A model generated the notes under the pieces. That model was not told where the DNA came from. It did no database searches and saw only the letters and a program-made list of their open reading frames with translations. This document shows, one piece after another, positions 33,241 to 46,977 of a DNA stretch of 64,000 bases; within the stretch, counting starts at the first letter, position 1, and every line of letters begins with the position of its first letter. This stretch comes from Physcomitrium patens (Eukaryota; Streptophyta; Bryopsida; Funariales; Funariaceae): contig NC_037267.1 in assembly GCF_000002425.4 (NCBI RefSeq), forward strand, positions 4,777,407 through 4,841,406, in the 5' to 3' direction. Made by a program: the position numbers and the translations under genes.

Positions 33241-36200
33241 TCAGCGTCCCGAAGAGGTGGTAACAGTTGCAGGCGTGAAGCATTCCAAAGCTGATTTCAC
33301 GTGATACTGCATGATTACAAGGACCATTGGTTACAATAATTGCGTCTTCTTATTCGCAAATCAACCTGAGAAAATGTGCTTTTGATTGCAGACATACTGA
33401 AACACATTCGAAGTTACAATCCTAAAAAGAGAATGATACTACAGATAACGAGAGTATTATATTTTTACTAGAGAAAAAGAGAATAAAATTCTTACTTTGA
33501 CGTCCAGACATGAATCATCTACCATCTTGCGTAGCTGGGCCTCCACCCCTGCTTCCCGTAGCCTCATCACACGTGAGCTAATATCACCTCCAGCAGGGTC
33601 CAAAAGGTTGATGATGCACACCACAGCAACAACTCTGAGCTGAGGATTGCTCATGTCTTGCAGAAAACAAATTAGCCAGGAACTTTTGTTTCCTGAGCGA
33701 GAACGAAGGACTGACGCCAGAACAGCCTCCTTGTGCACCTCACTTCCACATGCTACGTTGTTCATTACATAGAGGGCCTAAGCAATACAACGGTCGGATC
33801 AACATAAGTGTTATCTCGTACACTAATCTCAACAACATAAACTTACTGTCTCAGAGTATTATCTCGACGTAGTCACAAAACAAAGGCAAATCTTCAGGTA
33901 AAACATTTACTAATAATCTACCTCGCAGTCATGACTTCACTTACGTGGACAAACAACTATCAAAAACAAACCACCAAGAACTAACAAGGAGAGGGAAAGG
34001 TTACAAGAGTTCACACCTGCACAGATACCTCTAGACGATGATTGGTGAGCTGCTTCTCTACAGCCTGAAATAACATACTTCCATCAGAGAAGATTTGTTC
34101 TATAAAATCTGGATCTCCGTGAACAAGATTCCGTACAAGAGAGACTGCTTGCTCCTGCACTTCCTCTTCAGGGTCTGAAAAGAATGAACCAAATCATTTC
34201 AGTTAGATATAACCCAAGGGAACATCTTCAATTTACCACGGCTGTACCCTCTGCAGTTGAAACCTTTCCTTGGATATGAAAGGAGTCTACTGAATAGGTA
34301 CTTATTGGTCAACCCTAGCAACCCTTGTGAACAGAACAGAAAGTATGATCAATACAGAAAGAGAACATAATTTACCTCGAATGAGATCACACAAAGTGGA
34401 AACTGTTAGCTCAGCCATTACTCGACGCTTTACCGTGACGTCTGCCATGAAGAGTAAATTCTTTAAGGCCAAAACTGCATTCCGCCTTAAGGTATGATCC
34501 ATAGATTGCGACAGATTCGTGAGCTGGGCAATCCCATCAGTTTGCATAAACACCAACTTTTGCGGAGTGAAATCAAGGACTATGTTTCCCACCACAGTCA
34601 AGGCTGCACCCTGCATAGCAAGTATATTGAAAATTAATCATTACGCATTACTCCCAAATGGAAGCTTCTCGACCAGAAACCAGAACAAACATTGTCATAA
34701 CTAACAAAGATAAGCTACATCAATAGCAAATGTAATAAACTTGATGCACAAAGAGCATCCATTCTTTGTTAAAAATGCTCTCTACCTGGACTCCTGGACA
34801 AGGATCGTTCATAAGTTGCAACAGCGGCCGTACAAATTGTTCGCTTGCCAAGCTAGTGCGCAGGTTCTGTTGCAAACTTCCACATCAATTCTTAGTCTCT
34901 GCTGCAAAATTCAAGAGTTGAAAACTTGTAGAGGAAAGGTTGACATCGAGAGTCTACTAACTACGAGGATTTGCTTTAGTAATGGTGCAAGTTGTTGTAC
35001 GTGTGCTTAAAAAATAAAGAAAACAAAGAAAACAAAGAAAACAAAGCTGTACTTCGATACAAGTAAACGACAATCAAAACAACTGTTCACGTTAACTCCT
35101 GCCGAATCCAGAATCAGCCATGCTAAAGAGCAACTTGGTTTGATTGCGAAATAAAGGGTCTGGAGGAACAGGTGAAGCACAACGAACCTTGACTGAGCGG
35201 GAAAGACTCGCAATACAAGAACAAGCGGCCACCTTAACCCCTTCACAAGGATGTCGCAATGCCGCAACAAGAGAACCTTCAACCTGCAAGCCACCATCAT
35301 TGATCAAAGTCAGAACTAACTAGCACAATAGCTGGTCAGCTCGTCAGTGATATTTCATTGAACTGAAAATATCCACTGAAAATTCACTTTCTTTGGTTTA
35401 GGACAAAATAACAACCTCTTACTGCAGTCAAGCAAACACTCGTATCCAAGAGAGATAATAGGGACGGGAGATAATAGGTAGGGATATAAGATCCGGCGGT
35501 TGAAAGGAGGTAACCAGAACAGAATCGAAACAGATAAGCTAACACTATGAAAAAAACCTAAAAAGATGACTAACCGATGAACGAAGCACCAATGAGGCAG
35601 CCAAAGCCAGAGAGGATTTTAAACTTTTTCCAATCCTAACACCATCCAGCCCTACTTCGATTAGTCCTAGACGACCAACTACTTCGGACTGCCGTGCGAA
35701 CTATCTATTCATCTAACAAGCGAGTGATTTAGAAATAATATAAAGACAGGAACAGGGTGTGTCTGAGGTATGCAACACGTGAAGCAATTGTAGAATTTCC
35801 ATACCGAAAAGAGGCTATCCAACAAGCTCTTTCCAGTGTTGGGCTTATATATAATTTAAACTTTAACACTAATATTATCCTTCAGGCAGAAAATCTCGTA
35901 TTAATAACCCTAACCTTCAACTCCAGAAGCTGCCGTCTGCTCTCCTCAAGTTTAGCACAGAGTTCTGTAAGCCCCCATAGAACTCCCTCCAGCTGCTTAT
36001 AAGGAACTTCCTCTCGAAGTAAGAACTCGGCGAGCTTTTCAATTGCTTTTTTTTCAGCGGCAGCTTTCTGCAACTCTTCGTTGTTCGCCACCAAATCAGC
36101 TAATACACCTGAAACAAGTACCGAGTACCAGAATGATACACATATTATTCTTGAACCAAATCGTGACTCAACACCTGCATTGTCGGTTACTAAGGGTAGC

Positions 36201-37149
36201 CAGAAAAAGAGACCGTCCAAACTCTACTGAAACATTGACTAAGCTATGCTTATAACGGTTTTTTTAAATGATAAAACAATCAAATATGACTTCATGAATA
36301 AACATTGTTAATTTGTCAAAAATGAAATTATTGCCACGAATTTTGTCCTAGATGAAATACCTGGAGAATCCTCTCCAGCTTGACCAGCCTCTTCCAGTAA
36401 CTTCATCAGAATGCCCAACATAGTAGCTCGTACTTCACCCTCTTGTGCGTATCCACCAGGACAAGCCTTTCCAATGTTTGCCAGGCACATGCATGCCAGC
36501 AGTCGGGATAGTGGAGACTTATCTTTGATAAGCCTAATGATCGAAATCAAAGCATCCCCATTGTGCATCTTTATCACCGTTTCTGATATTTGCTTATTAT
36601 TTTTCGTTAACGCTGCCAAGGCATCTAGAGCGGCTTCTCGAATCTTAGTAGACCCTGCCAATAGGCTAACAAGACTCTGAAGACCGCCAGCGTCCGCTAG
36701 AGCTTGCTGGTGCTCCTTAGATTCACAACACCTAGCAAGAACACGAGCAGCGACTTCTGATACATTCTCATTATCATGATTCAGAAGCTGCAGAAGCAGT
36801 TCCATGCGATGTCCTTGAAACATGTCGCTCTTTGGAGCCAATGGTGAGTGAAAGATCATCTTCAGTGCGCGAGCACAAGTTTCCGCAACCTGGATAATAC
36901 ACATCCGTTAAAAATAAAAAATAAAAAATAAAAAAGCTGATAGTTCCTTGACTCAGCTTCAAGGCTTCGGCAACTCGCCGAAACCTATCCTAGTAAGGCA
37001 CATCCTGAATAGACGAGAACATAAACCCTAACAAAGTTCATTGAACATTTGGTACCATTCCAGCAGGAAGCATTCTCGAAAATCGCTAACAGTAGGGGAA
37101 CTCCTCAGCATATTGCAAAATAATGCTGAGCCTCACCATTTACAAAGAG

Positions 37150-37192
<43 letters not shown>

Positions 37193-37595
37193 TAGGACCA
37201 TGTGAGAAATAATTAGGTTGCGAGTAAAAAGTTACACAAGTACGAGAGGTTGAGTACGCTGATGACAGTACCTTCGTGTCCCCATTCTGCAGCATTTTTA
37301 GCAAGTGTGGCAAAACGCCGCTATCTAGAACAGCTCTAACTCCCGCATCAATCCCACAGGCGAAGCTTCCCACGGCGGCAGCTGACTGCACTAACAGCGG
37401 AATCTCTGTGTCGCTGGCCAAAATCTCTACAACCCGCGGTACGGCCCCCAACTTTATGTAGGAAAGTTTTTTGGTCTTATTTCCGATTATTTGATTTTTC
37501 ACATCCCGCAGTGCCTTGAGCCTGGCCGTGTTGTCCAAAGAGCTCAAGCTCTCCACAAGATCTTCCGGCCGAGCCCATGTTGCTGAAGCTGGCAT
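33241..37595 (-). CDS. ARMC8: ARMC8/GID5-like armadillo-repeat protein (CTLH/GID E3 ligase scaffold)
   Basis: Nine coding exons on the minus strand: 37595-37272, 36889-36361, 36108-35915, 35283-35188, 34866-34786, 34610-34376, 34174-34017, 33777-33496 and 33306-33241. All introns are GT-AG, phases match, and the joined frame is 654 residues, close to animal ARMC8. It starts M-P-A-S-A-T-W-A-R-P-E-D-L-V-E-S-L and carries armadillo repeats throughout (for example A-A-V-G-S-F-A-C-G near residue 75, L-L-A-C-M-C-L-A-N-I-G near 250, A-V-L-A-L-K-N-L-L-F near 455). ARMC8/GID5 is known to scaffold the CTLH/GID ubiquitin ligase, in yeast holding the substrate receptor GID4. Intron 1 carries a 40-nt A-tract. 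Family assignment rests on repeat pattern, length and N-terminus. Confidence 0.88.
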
Positions 37596-40019
37596 TTTCG
37601 CTCACTTAATCCACTTAACACTCAATGTGTTCCGAAGTGAGAAAGGAAAACACTGAGCAACTCTACCTTCACAATCTGGCCTCTCTCAAGCAGCGATCTC
37701 CTCCATCTCACCCCCACTACTACCACACTACATCCACAACACCTCCACTACAGATAATATGACCTAAAACGTCCAAAAATCCTCTCCTCAACGACAAAAT
37801 AACCGACAAACTCAAAAATGGTAACGAAACAGAAAAACTGCTCCAACTCCAACGCAGTTTCGCGTTTAATGGAAAATCCAACTGCTTTTCACCACTCACA
37901 CCCCAGCATCAAACATCCGGGGCACCACTTCAGAAACCAATACCATTAGATGCTGGCTCCAACTCTCGGACCGCCCGAAAAAACACAAACCCCAAATATA
38001 ATAACAATTTAATCTTGTATTTTTAAATAATAATAATAATAATACAATGAATCTATATTTCCAGGACGAGGAACTGTCAACTGCACCGCTCACTCCCAGA
38101 CTCAGCGAGCGAATCCGCTCCGAGAATCCGAGCCGGCCAGTGGAAATCAGAACACGCAACGAAGAAACCGAATCCAAGGAAGGGTATGGAAATCCCGCAC
38201 CACAACAGCCGCGACGGAAGCAGTGCAGTAGCAGCAACAGCAGCAGATGAGAGAGGGATCCAGAAGGGGCAACAGGATTGTTTGTCCCAGTGGCAACACC
38301 AGCATAGCTAACTACACTATCAGTTGGTTGAGTAGTAACTTACTACCCCACCTCCCCCTTCCCCCTTCTCCTTGAGTGGCGTTAATAGAAGTTTCTCGTT
38401 CCGGGGATTGTTGACCCCGCGCTCTTGCCCACGGGTGTCGCCTCCCCTCGCGCGTGATGGTGGTGGCCCATGCCGGGAACTCTCGTTCCTCGTTTTTGAG
38501 AGGATCCGCCCGTGCGCCCCCCGGGTGTCGACGTGGCGCATCTGGACAGCTGTCCGTCGTGGTGCCCGGCTTCTCCGGTCGTTTTTGGGATGGAATATTC
38601 TGAGCATCTCGTGAGTTTGGTGTTCTCCGGTGGTGGTTCGACTATTTTACCCATATATAATATGTTACCAGAGAACACCATATAGTTAACCTCCATTTTA
38701 TTCTTCTTCTTTTTTCTGTTTGTCTCTTTTTTTTTGCCCTGGGAATTAGTATCCCAAATGTTGTTCTTTCTGTGAAGCCCTTGGATTTCAGGTATATTTT
38801 GGTGCTTTATTTGTGGTTAGTTCAGTACTCTTTCAATTTAGATGCAAAAGCCTTTCATGATAGTCATCATGTTGAATAATCTTACTTTGATAAAAATAGA
38901 CATGTATTTGTCATGAGTTATTCTTCTTGAAATGCTTTGGTTGAAATGTTTGGTGTATGCAAGTTTTTATTTTTTATTATTATTCCTCATTTGTGTGTTG
39001 TAAACCATAACTTATCCATTATGCAAGATATTTGGGACGATTTATATTTTGTAATAATTTTAGTTTTATAAATTAATGTTTTGAATGTTAGACAAAATGA
39101 TGAATTGATGTAAATATATATATATATATATATATATAATGTCTATGTTTTTTTTTTGTTGTACACATGAATACACAAAGCCACCATAGTAAGACATTGA
39201 ATTTTTAAGAAACTAGTTTAAAAGGTCACACACAGAGCAACGAAGCAATACAATTGTAATTACAAGGTTCTGTCATGTGCAGACAGGAATATGTGTAAAC
39301 ATGTATTTTGATACAGAAATAAACTTCTGGTTATTTTTAAAAATTGCGTGTTTTCTACCATTCACAATTGAATATATATAGATATGTATAATCAATGTTT
39401 TAATTAAAAAAATATTCCGGTTTTAAAATCCATTCATTTATCAATACCACTATATAAATTCATACTCAAATACATATGCTTTTACATTCTTTTTGTTGAT
39501 GGTAGTATGGAACTACTCAGTTGTATTGAATTTACTAACTTTTCACTTGTACACACTATAATGTCTCCTTTTCTTTTAGTTTCTTTTCTTTATGTAGATG
39601 TTGACAAAATTGATAATAATAAGTTAGTGTGAATGAAATTTAAATGCATTGTCCATTTAAAAGTAGATATTTCACAACTTTAAGGTGCTTTGATTGTTGT
39701 GGAAAAAAAAAAAAAAAAAAATGGAATCGTATGCATGTACACAACTTGATTTTGTAAAACAAACAACAAGATTTATAGTTTTTTTTTTTTTTTTTTTTTT
39801 CTTTTTTCTTTTTTCTTCATATAATCTTAAAACATCAGTGTTTTTGAAAAATGAGACATTTAAATTAAAAAAAATACTCTTTGTAATTCGTTAATATTAT
39901 AGGTTGAAATGCAATAAATAAAAACGAAGCAATACATGTAAGTGATCAAATGCACTCATTTAATGAGAACAGAATTAATAAAGCAATCTAATCGATTTGT
40001 CTGACAAAATACACTTTCT

Positions 40020-40056
<37 letters not shown>

Positions 40057-40600
40057 TTATTCATACATACTTGTTTATGTGTATATATACTTATTTATAT
40101 AGCTTTCTAAAAAAATTGAGTCATACTTATTTAGTCATAAAAATCGAGTAGAAAAACTAAACGTTATTTCCAAAATAATTGTGTTCCATCCATGTTGATT
40201 TATTTTTACTTACAAAGACTCGTGTATTCTACGTGTAGAAGTATTCATTTGTTCATGATATCATTCTTTCCAAAAACACAACAAAATGTATCATCCAAAT
40301 TAAAATAAAATGCTATCCGTTCATGCAAATTGTCACGAAAAGTATTGGCATTTGAATGACCATTACTAATAAAAATTGATTCCAAATGATAAAAAAGGAA
40401 AATTTCTACATAACAAAGAAACACCAAAGAAGTAAACAAAGGACATAACCAACCAACCAATCCCTCACTGAATAACCATAGTTATACGTTCACTTAATCA
40501 ACGAGACTATCAACAAAACTTCGCTCAAACATATTCCAAGTAGTAAAGATGGCAACCTAACTCAGTTGTGCACAAAAATTGTAAAGAGGGGGAGTGGTAT
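37596..40600. other. Intergenic: ARMC8 5' region, a GC-rich island, then AT-rich DNA
   Basis: 37600-38270 probably holds the ARMC8 promoter and 5' leader. 38350-38620 is an unusually GC- and CpG-rich island without a convincing gene. 38700-40560 is AT-rich, with TA runs at 39114-39139 and 40025-40052 and A/T homopolymers near 39702-39720 and 39780-39800. Confidence 0.45.
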
Positions 40601-42516
40601 CCTCTGAGCGGGCCCATTAGCCCATCGATTCAGACAATCCACGTGGCAATGAGATGACATGGACATTATGGATGACGTGGGCCTCAAGGAGGCCCACTTA
40701 GACGCCGCGTTCGCCTGGCTTCCTCATGAAGCCTTCAAATGCAACGCCCTCACGGAGGAGGCGGGGAAAGCACGCTCCGAGATGACGCCATGTGGAATCG
40801 ACGACGCTGGAGCTCCCTTTCAGGTTCCCGCTACTATCCAGTACGAACATTCATCGCCATCAGGGCAGCGGGACGTTCGAATTGGAACCGGGGGGTTTTG
40901 AATCAACAGCCCCTCTTCTCCTCACAAAACCGAATGGGTTTCGGTGCTGCGGGGGCGCCATTTTTGTCACCCTCAGCCCGCCCTTCCCTCCCTTTCCTTC
41001 CAGCCCCTACCTTCAGTCACGTTGCCGTTGCTCATCTTCTCGCTTGCCTGACTCTACGCTTCTATTGCTAGCTCGTTGCTTATTTTATTGTTTTTTGTCC
41101 TTCGTTTGTCGATGCATGGCGGTGAATTTCGCAGCAGCGGTGAATATTTGGCGAGCGAGTCGATCTGATGGCGATTTAGGTTTAAGGTGGCTGTAGGCTG
41201 TGAGATTCGGGGTGTTGTGAGGACTCAGCGAGGGGCAGACTAGTTCACGAGGTGATTTGATTACTCCACCCTCCTGTCTGGTTCGAGGAGTGCATTGATG
41301 CGTTTTGGTGTATGTGTTGGAGTGGAAATCCCGTATGGTTGATTGTTGTTTTTGGCATTATTTTTTTTAATTCTATTTTCGAAGTTTACGGGGTTTCGGT
41401 GGGGGAGGAGGCCATGTCGATGGATTTGTGGATGGTTGGAAGGCAATTCTTGGAGATGTTGAGGTTTCATGAGGCGGAGGGGGGGTCAGTGTTTGGTTGA
41501 ACGAGGATGCACGAAATTAGTATCGAGCGGCATTTGGGAGGCTGGGGTGGGAGCTTGTGTAGATCGAGGGGATTAGTTTGATGGAACTGATCGCGAGTCA
41601 TTGCTGGTCGTTCGTCAATCTAGTGTAAATCGATCTTCTCTCTTTCAAGTTCATGCAAGGGGGATTTACCAGTGACCAATTATTCTGACGGAGAGCATGT
41701 TTTTGGGAGAAAATCAAGATGGTCGATGAAGAATCTTCAGTTTTTTTCGGTTGCAGACAGGGTTGCAGAGAATACAGTCACTTGTTGCCCCTGTTGTCAA
41801 ATAAATTGATGCTTCTTTGAGGTAGTTAATTTTGGGGTTGGATACCCACCCTGGTAAGTAGCCGTAACTTAGTGATCCAGTCGTTTTTAGAGCTTATTGT
41901 TTAGAACGATCGTGGCAGTAAGGGTTGGCGGTATATTTGCATGGTCGGTTCACGTGAATTATTTGTTGATTACGTTTCCTGGCAAATTTTCTGCCATCTT
42001 GACTCAACCTGAATGTGCAATGGTCAAGCAACATTTGAAACTATGTTGTTCACCATCTTCACCGCATAATTGTACTTTGTAAGGATCTTTTGTAGAATAG
42101 AATCTGTGATAATTAGGGCTTTGTCAGTACATTAGCCCAGAAATATGCTTTGCAAGTTTTAATGATTACACAATGTTCAGACCAATATTTTGTGCTCTTC
42201 TGTTCAAAGAAATACATGGAGGCAGTCCGACAGAAATACCTCTCGTTGAAAATCTGAATTGTTTTTCAGACGCTCATAAACGACGTACGAGCCCTCCAAT
42301 TTCGACTCTTCAAAGCGTCTGATGAACAAACGTGAGTAACAAATCGTGTTTGTGCAGCTCCTTCAGAAGCACGGACTAGTCTTCAAGCATCAACAGAGTG
42401 AGAAGTTATATTACTGTGCAATGTTCCTTCCGAGTAGCGCTGATTCGCACCCAAGTTGAATCTTGATAGGGAAGGATTAGTTCCGTGGGTCAGCAGGGTG
42501 ACGGACTGCAGCCACA
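40600..42516 (+). promoter_or_regulatory. Probable promoter and 5' leader of the SUMO protease gene
   Basis: GC-rich DNA from about 40600 turns into a CT-rich stretch (40960-41110) typical of plant transcription starts. Several short frames occur, but none has supporting structure. A spliced 5' leader is likely but not resolved. Confidence 0.35.
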
Positions 42517-45500
42517 ATGTTCGATCGTGGGTCTCGAAGTAAGAAAATTGAGGTTGCAAAAGGCGTTGATATTTCTGCCTTTAATTTCGAGATGGAGCTG
42601 GAGGAGGAGCGAGTTCCTTCCACAACTTACCAGTCCGGGTTTCACAACTACTTCTTTCCCGCTGTCGGTGAGTTCTCTGTCGTTCTGTACTTTGGGTAAA
42701 TCGATTTTGAGGGCGCTGGTCATTTGCAATAATGATCGGACTCCAAGTAAATTCTTATCTCAATGGCAGGCCGAAGGAAGCCAATATTGACTGTGACAAG
42801 TTCTGTACCAAGGTCAGAGAGGCATACGCAACGGCTTGGGATGTCTGAAGATGAGAATCAGGCAAGTTATCTTAGCAACTCTCCACGTTAGCACTTGAAG
42901 AGCCTACAGCGTGGTGCTGCACATATCTTATTTTATATCTTTTGCAAAGTATGCACAGATATGCCTAGTCTATCTAGCACGCAAAGTTGACTCGTTACGA
43001 GCATGCGGCCGCTTTGTTTGTGTGTAAATTGTCTTTCTATTGTAGGATAATTTGTTTCTTACTCTGTTCTAAACCCATCTTTCCGTGTGTGCGTGCCTGG
43101 AGCTATGATGCCAAGGTATTCATGGCTTTCACCCGCCTAATGTACTTACAGTACATTGGGCGATGCACTGTAAGCTCATGCACACAGTGCACAGAAGCCA
43201 AACTTTGGGATGGTTTCGCATTTCTAAGATGATAGTGTTGTGGAAGTGCGGAGTTCAGGCGTTCATGATATCTAATCATGATCATTTAGTATTCTTCGCA
43301 TTGCCGGATGAACTGATCCTACTTTGTTTGCTGACTGCTTGCAGCAAATAAGTTCTTCAAGCTGCACTTCTAAACAAGAAATGCCCAGGAACAAAGAATT
43401 TACGAGCTTCTCCAACTCTAACCAGGTGATTGTGACTGCTTCTCGTGCAAGGCTTAATCAACACTATGGACGGTTTGTGACTGTAATTTTTTCCGCAAAA
43501 CACGTTGAAGTGAAGCAAGCAAAGGAGATACTATCCAGAAAATGGCAACGAGAAGACCTTTGTGTGTTTAAGAGCTTTTACAAGTTTCATGTTGAGAACG
43601 TAAGTGTGGGCATTGATAGATTAGATGTTCTATATTGTGCTGGTCGCGTATAGGAATTACTTTCTGATTGGAGCTTGAATTGTTGTCTCACCGATGTGAA
43701 TGCAGAAGTTGCTTTTGTATATTGAATGTAGAATTTGCTTATTCCAGAATAGTGGTTCAATACTTTTGTATATCAATCTTCTCCTATTTTATTTCCTAAC
43801 TCTGAAATGGTTTGCAGGCAGACGAGAAAGCACTTATTGTTTTACTTCTGCATAAGCGAAGAGTTTTTGGGCGTTGTTCTAATTACGAGTGTACAAATCC
43901 CAGTGGTAAATATTCCGAACCTTTATGAACTTTTGTTCTCGCTCGCTGCATTGGTCACATGTGAGTCTTGTGACAAGAATTAATTTCGCACGCCTATCCA
44001 AGGGGAATTTTTTTTGTCGCTTAAACGAGGTTAAAGTTGAGATTATGCTATTTGATTGTTGTAAAAGGAACCATTTCCTTGTTCCCTCCTCCGCTGGCGT
44101 CAATGTTAACCTTGTTCGTGGTTCATTATCTCCACTAGTTGCTGATGGTTACATGCTAAGATAAGGATGAAATTTTAAGAGCATCATGCCGTATAAGTGC
44201 ATTCACGTCAATACACTAAGACGATTTGCATTTTGGTTCCTTGTGTAGATTTGACGGAGTCTCTGGTGATGGAAATAAAAAACGATACGTGGAAAGATCA
44301 GCAGCGACAAATTTTTGAATTGTCTCGAGGCTATCGAGAAGTCTGGAAACGTATTGAAATGTATGGGTTCTCTATAGATTTTTCTAAAGGGTTTCTTCTG
44401 AGGAGCAAATCTCATCTTTCTAAGTATCGGTTTTTAGTCTTTTCAAGTGTTCCCTGTTACTTAGGACACCTATATCAGTCCTCTGTTTTAGTGGGTAGCT
44501 TCTAACTTTGATGACTGTATCATCATGGGAATCATACATGGTGTTTTCCTGCCAACCGTGATTTGAACAAGTGATAGAGCATATGTGACGGAGATACTAA
44601 TTTCAGAATAATCTTCTGTACTCATCTATAGTGTTTTTGTCTTCGATGTTCATCAGCGAAGAAATGCTGAAATACAAGAAGAAGTTATCAAGAAATCCTT
44701 TTGAAGAATTATCACTCAACAGGAGTCTTATAAGGTTTCTCGAAGTTGTTGAGTTTTTTTTATGATGTCTAGAGTTCTTGTTGTAGTTGAATTGTTAAGA
44801 GCTTGATTGTCAGTCCTCTTCAGTCTTTTCCTACTAATGCGGTTACAAACAAGACCCTAATGTCTTGTGCTCGGTTTTTGGATTAATCAGCGCACTTTTT
44901 GCTTTTGTAGATCTTGTTTCAATTCTTTGAGGTTTTGGGACTGAGGTACACCAACAATGTGCTATTGAATGGGCAGGAATCCTGAACCAGATATATCCGG
45001 AGAAATGTTCTCACCTTCGGATAGGTCAGAATTTTGCTAAATCCTGATCTCGGCATTTGATATATTTTTTGCCTTAAGTTTCAATGAGTTAAAAGTGTTA
45101 TCGTGTATAGTTTGTGGTTTTTAAGTTGTCAGATCTATAGTGGTCGTGAACTGATTTTCCTGGCTGATTGTTCGCAACAGGCTTAAACCAGAGTCACGCA
45201 CTTTTGAAACTCTAGTGTACCCTCCAGGTGACCCAGATGCTGTTACAATTACATCAAAGGATGTGGACGTACTACGACCAGTGGGATTTTTGAACGATAC
45301 TATTATTGATTTCTATATAAAGTAAGTTTAGAGTTTCATTAGGAAGCCACAGTTTTGGATGTACAGTAGTGCTTTGAGTACATGTGACAACATCCTGCAT
45401 TAGAAGGATTTACATTGAAAGTATTCGAATCTTCGTTTATAGATTATATACGTTTTGCTCGTCTACTCGTCTTGTCTATCTTTTATTGCATTTAATTATC

Positions 45501-46943
45501 CCATACTTGCGTAATGCAGATATTTACAGAATCAGCTCTCCAGCAAGGACTTGGGTAGATTTTATTTTTTCAACAGCTTTTTCTTTAGAAAGCTTGTTGA
45601 TTCCAGCAATAAATACACTGGCCCTGATCGAGGCAAGGTCGTTTATGACACAGTGCGTAAGTGGACTCGTAAGGTGTCCTTGTTTGAGAAGGACTACGTT
45701 TTTATTCCTGTTAATCAAAGGTGCAATTTCTTTCAGCTTTGTGTTCTGCATAAACTTCGTTTCTGTTGTGTCATTTGCAATGGTTATAGAGTAGTCCCCA
45801 TAAATGTACACAGACAAGAAAAAGAGAAGAACAGAAAGAGTAACCTTCCCCTTCTCCTCCTTTCCTTCTTTTCCTCTCTTTTACTGGGTGGGTGAGAGTG
45901 TCTTAATTAATAAAAAAGTCGATACATTGCGGACAATTTCTTACATTAGTATACTGTGGAAATTGCAGTGAAGATTTAGCCATTTTGCTTCAATGTGCAC
46001 CAGACCTATTAAGGATTTGCGTGGTTCTGCTCTTATGTTGTGGTTTGCGCACCTTGGATTTGCAGTTTACATTGGAGCCTCATTATTGTGTGTCATCTTG
46101 GTGCTCTGAGGAGTACACCTGGTGAGTGAATCCTCTTCATTGATGCTTGGTTCTCTTCAATTTGTTTGGGTTTGTCTATCGAATTTAAAGGTTCTGTTCT
46201 CAAGAGACACCTCTGATTCGTACTAGCGCTCCTTGACAGATGAAGGCAGGGGCACACCTTGTATTCTGCATCTGGATTCCATGGAAGGGAACCATGATGA
46301 TATCGAAGAGCACATCCGAAAGTAAGCCAATGGAAGTGGCATCTGTCATTACTGTATTTGCTTGACCTGTACCTTTTTTGATCGATTTTACTACTGATTT
46401 CTACAAATCACTTGAGGGCATGCATTCTTCCAATTGTTTATGGGTTATGCGAATGGCTCTAATTCGTATTGTTATGTTGGTGTAGCTACATCGTACAAGC
46501 ATGGATGGAGGAACACCAAAGTTCAGCCAACCACTCTGCATCAAAGGAAATAATTTCCCAAATGAAGTACAAAGTAGCGACAGTACGTTGATACAAACAA
46601 AACATTTCGTCTGTCTTTACTTGTACCATCAGAATGCTTGAATTACGACTACAAAAGGTCTGTATTGTTCTTATGCTGCATGCCTTTCAACTCCCTTGCT
46701 GGTGTTCGCAGGTCCCGCAACAAATCAACCACTGTGATTGTGGAATTTATCTCTTGCATTACGTAGAACTCTTTCTTAAGGAGGCTCCTAAGCACTTCAA
46801 TCTTGCTTCATTTGAAGGGTTTCCGTACTTTGTGAGTGGATTTTCTTCCCTCTATATCATCCTGTCATCTTGGTTTGCGTACAGCATTTGTCCAATCTTT
46901 AGTAATGGAGTGAATTCGCTTAGATACTGGTATTTTCTGATGA

Positions 46944-46977
<34 letters not shown>

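Noticed and set aside
37150-37189. Poly(A) tract as evidence of a retroposed gene
   Set aside because: It lies alone in an intron of ARMC8 with no adjoining copied sequence or target duplication.
38047-38250. 67-codon plus-strand frame upstream of ARMC8
   Set aside because: Probably lies in the ARMC8 5' leader/promoter on the other strand; no domain and no supporting structure.
40659-41196. Several overlapping plus-strand frames in GC-rich DNA
   Set aside because: GC-rich DNA has few stops by chance; more likely the promoter and leader of the protease gene.
45384-45895. Frames of 114-136 codons within the protease gene
   Set aside because: They run through exon 9 and adjoining introns in wrong or extended frames; the spliced model with catalytic motifs explains the region.
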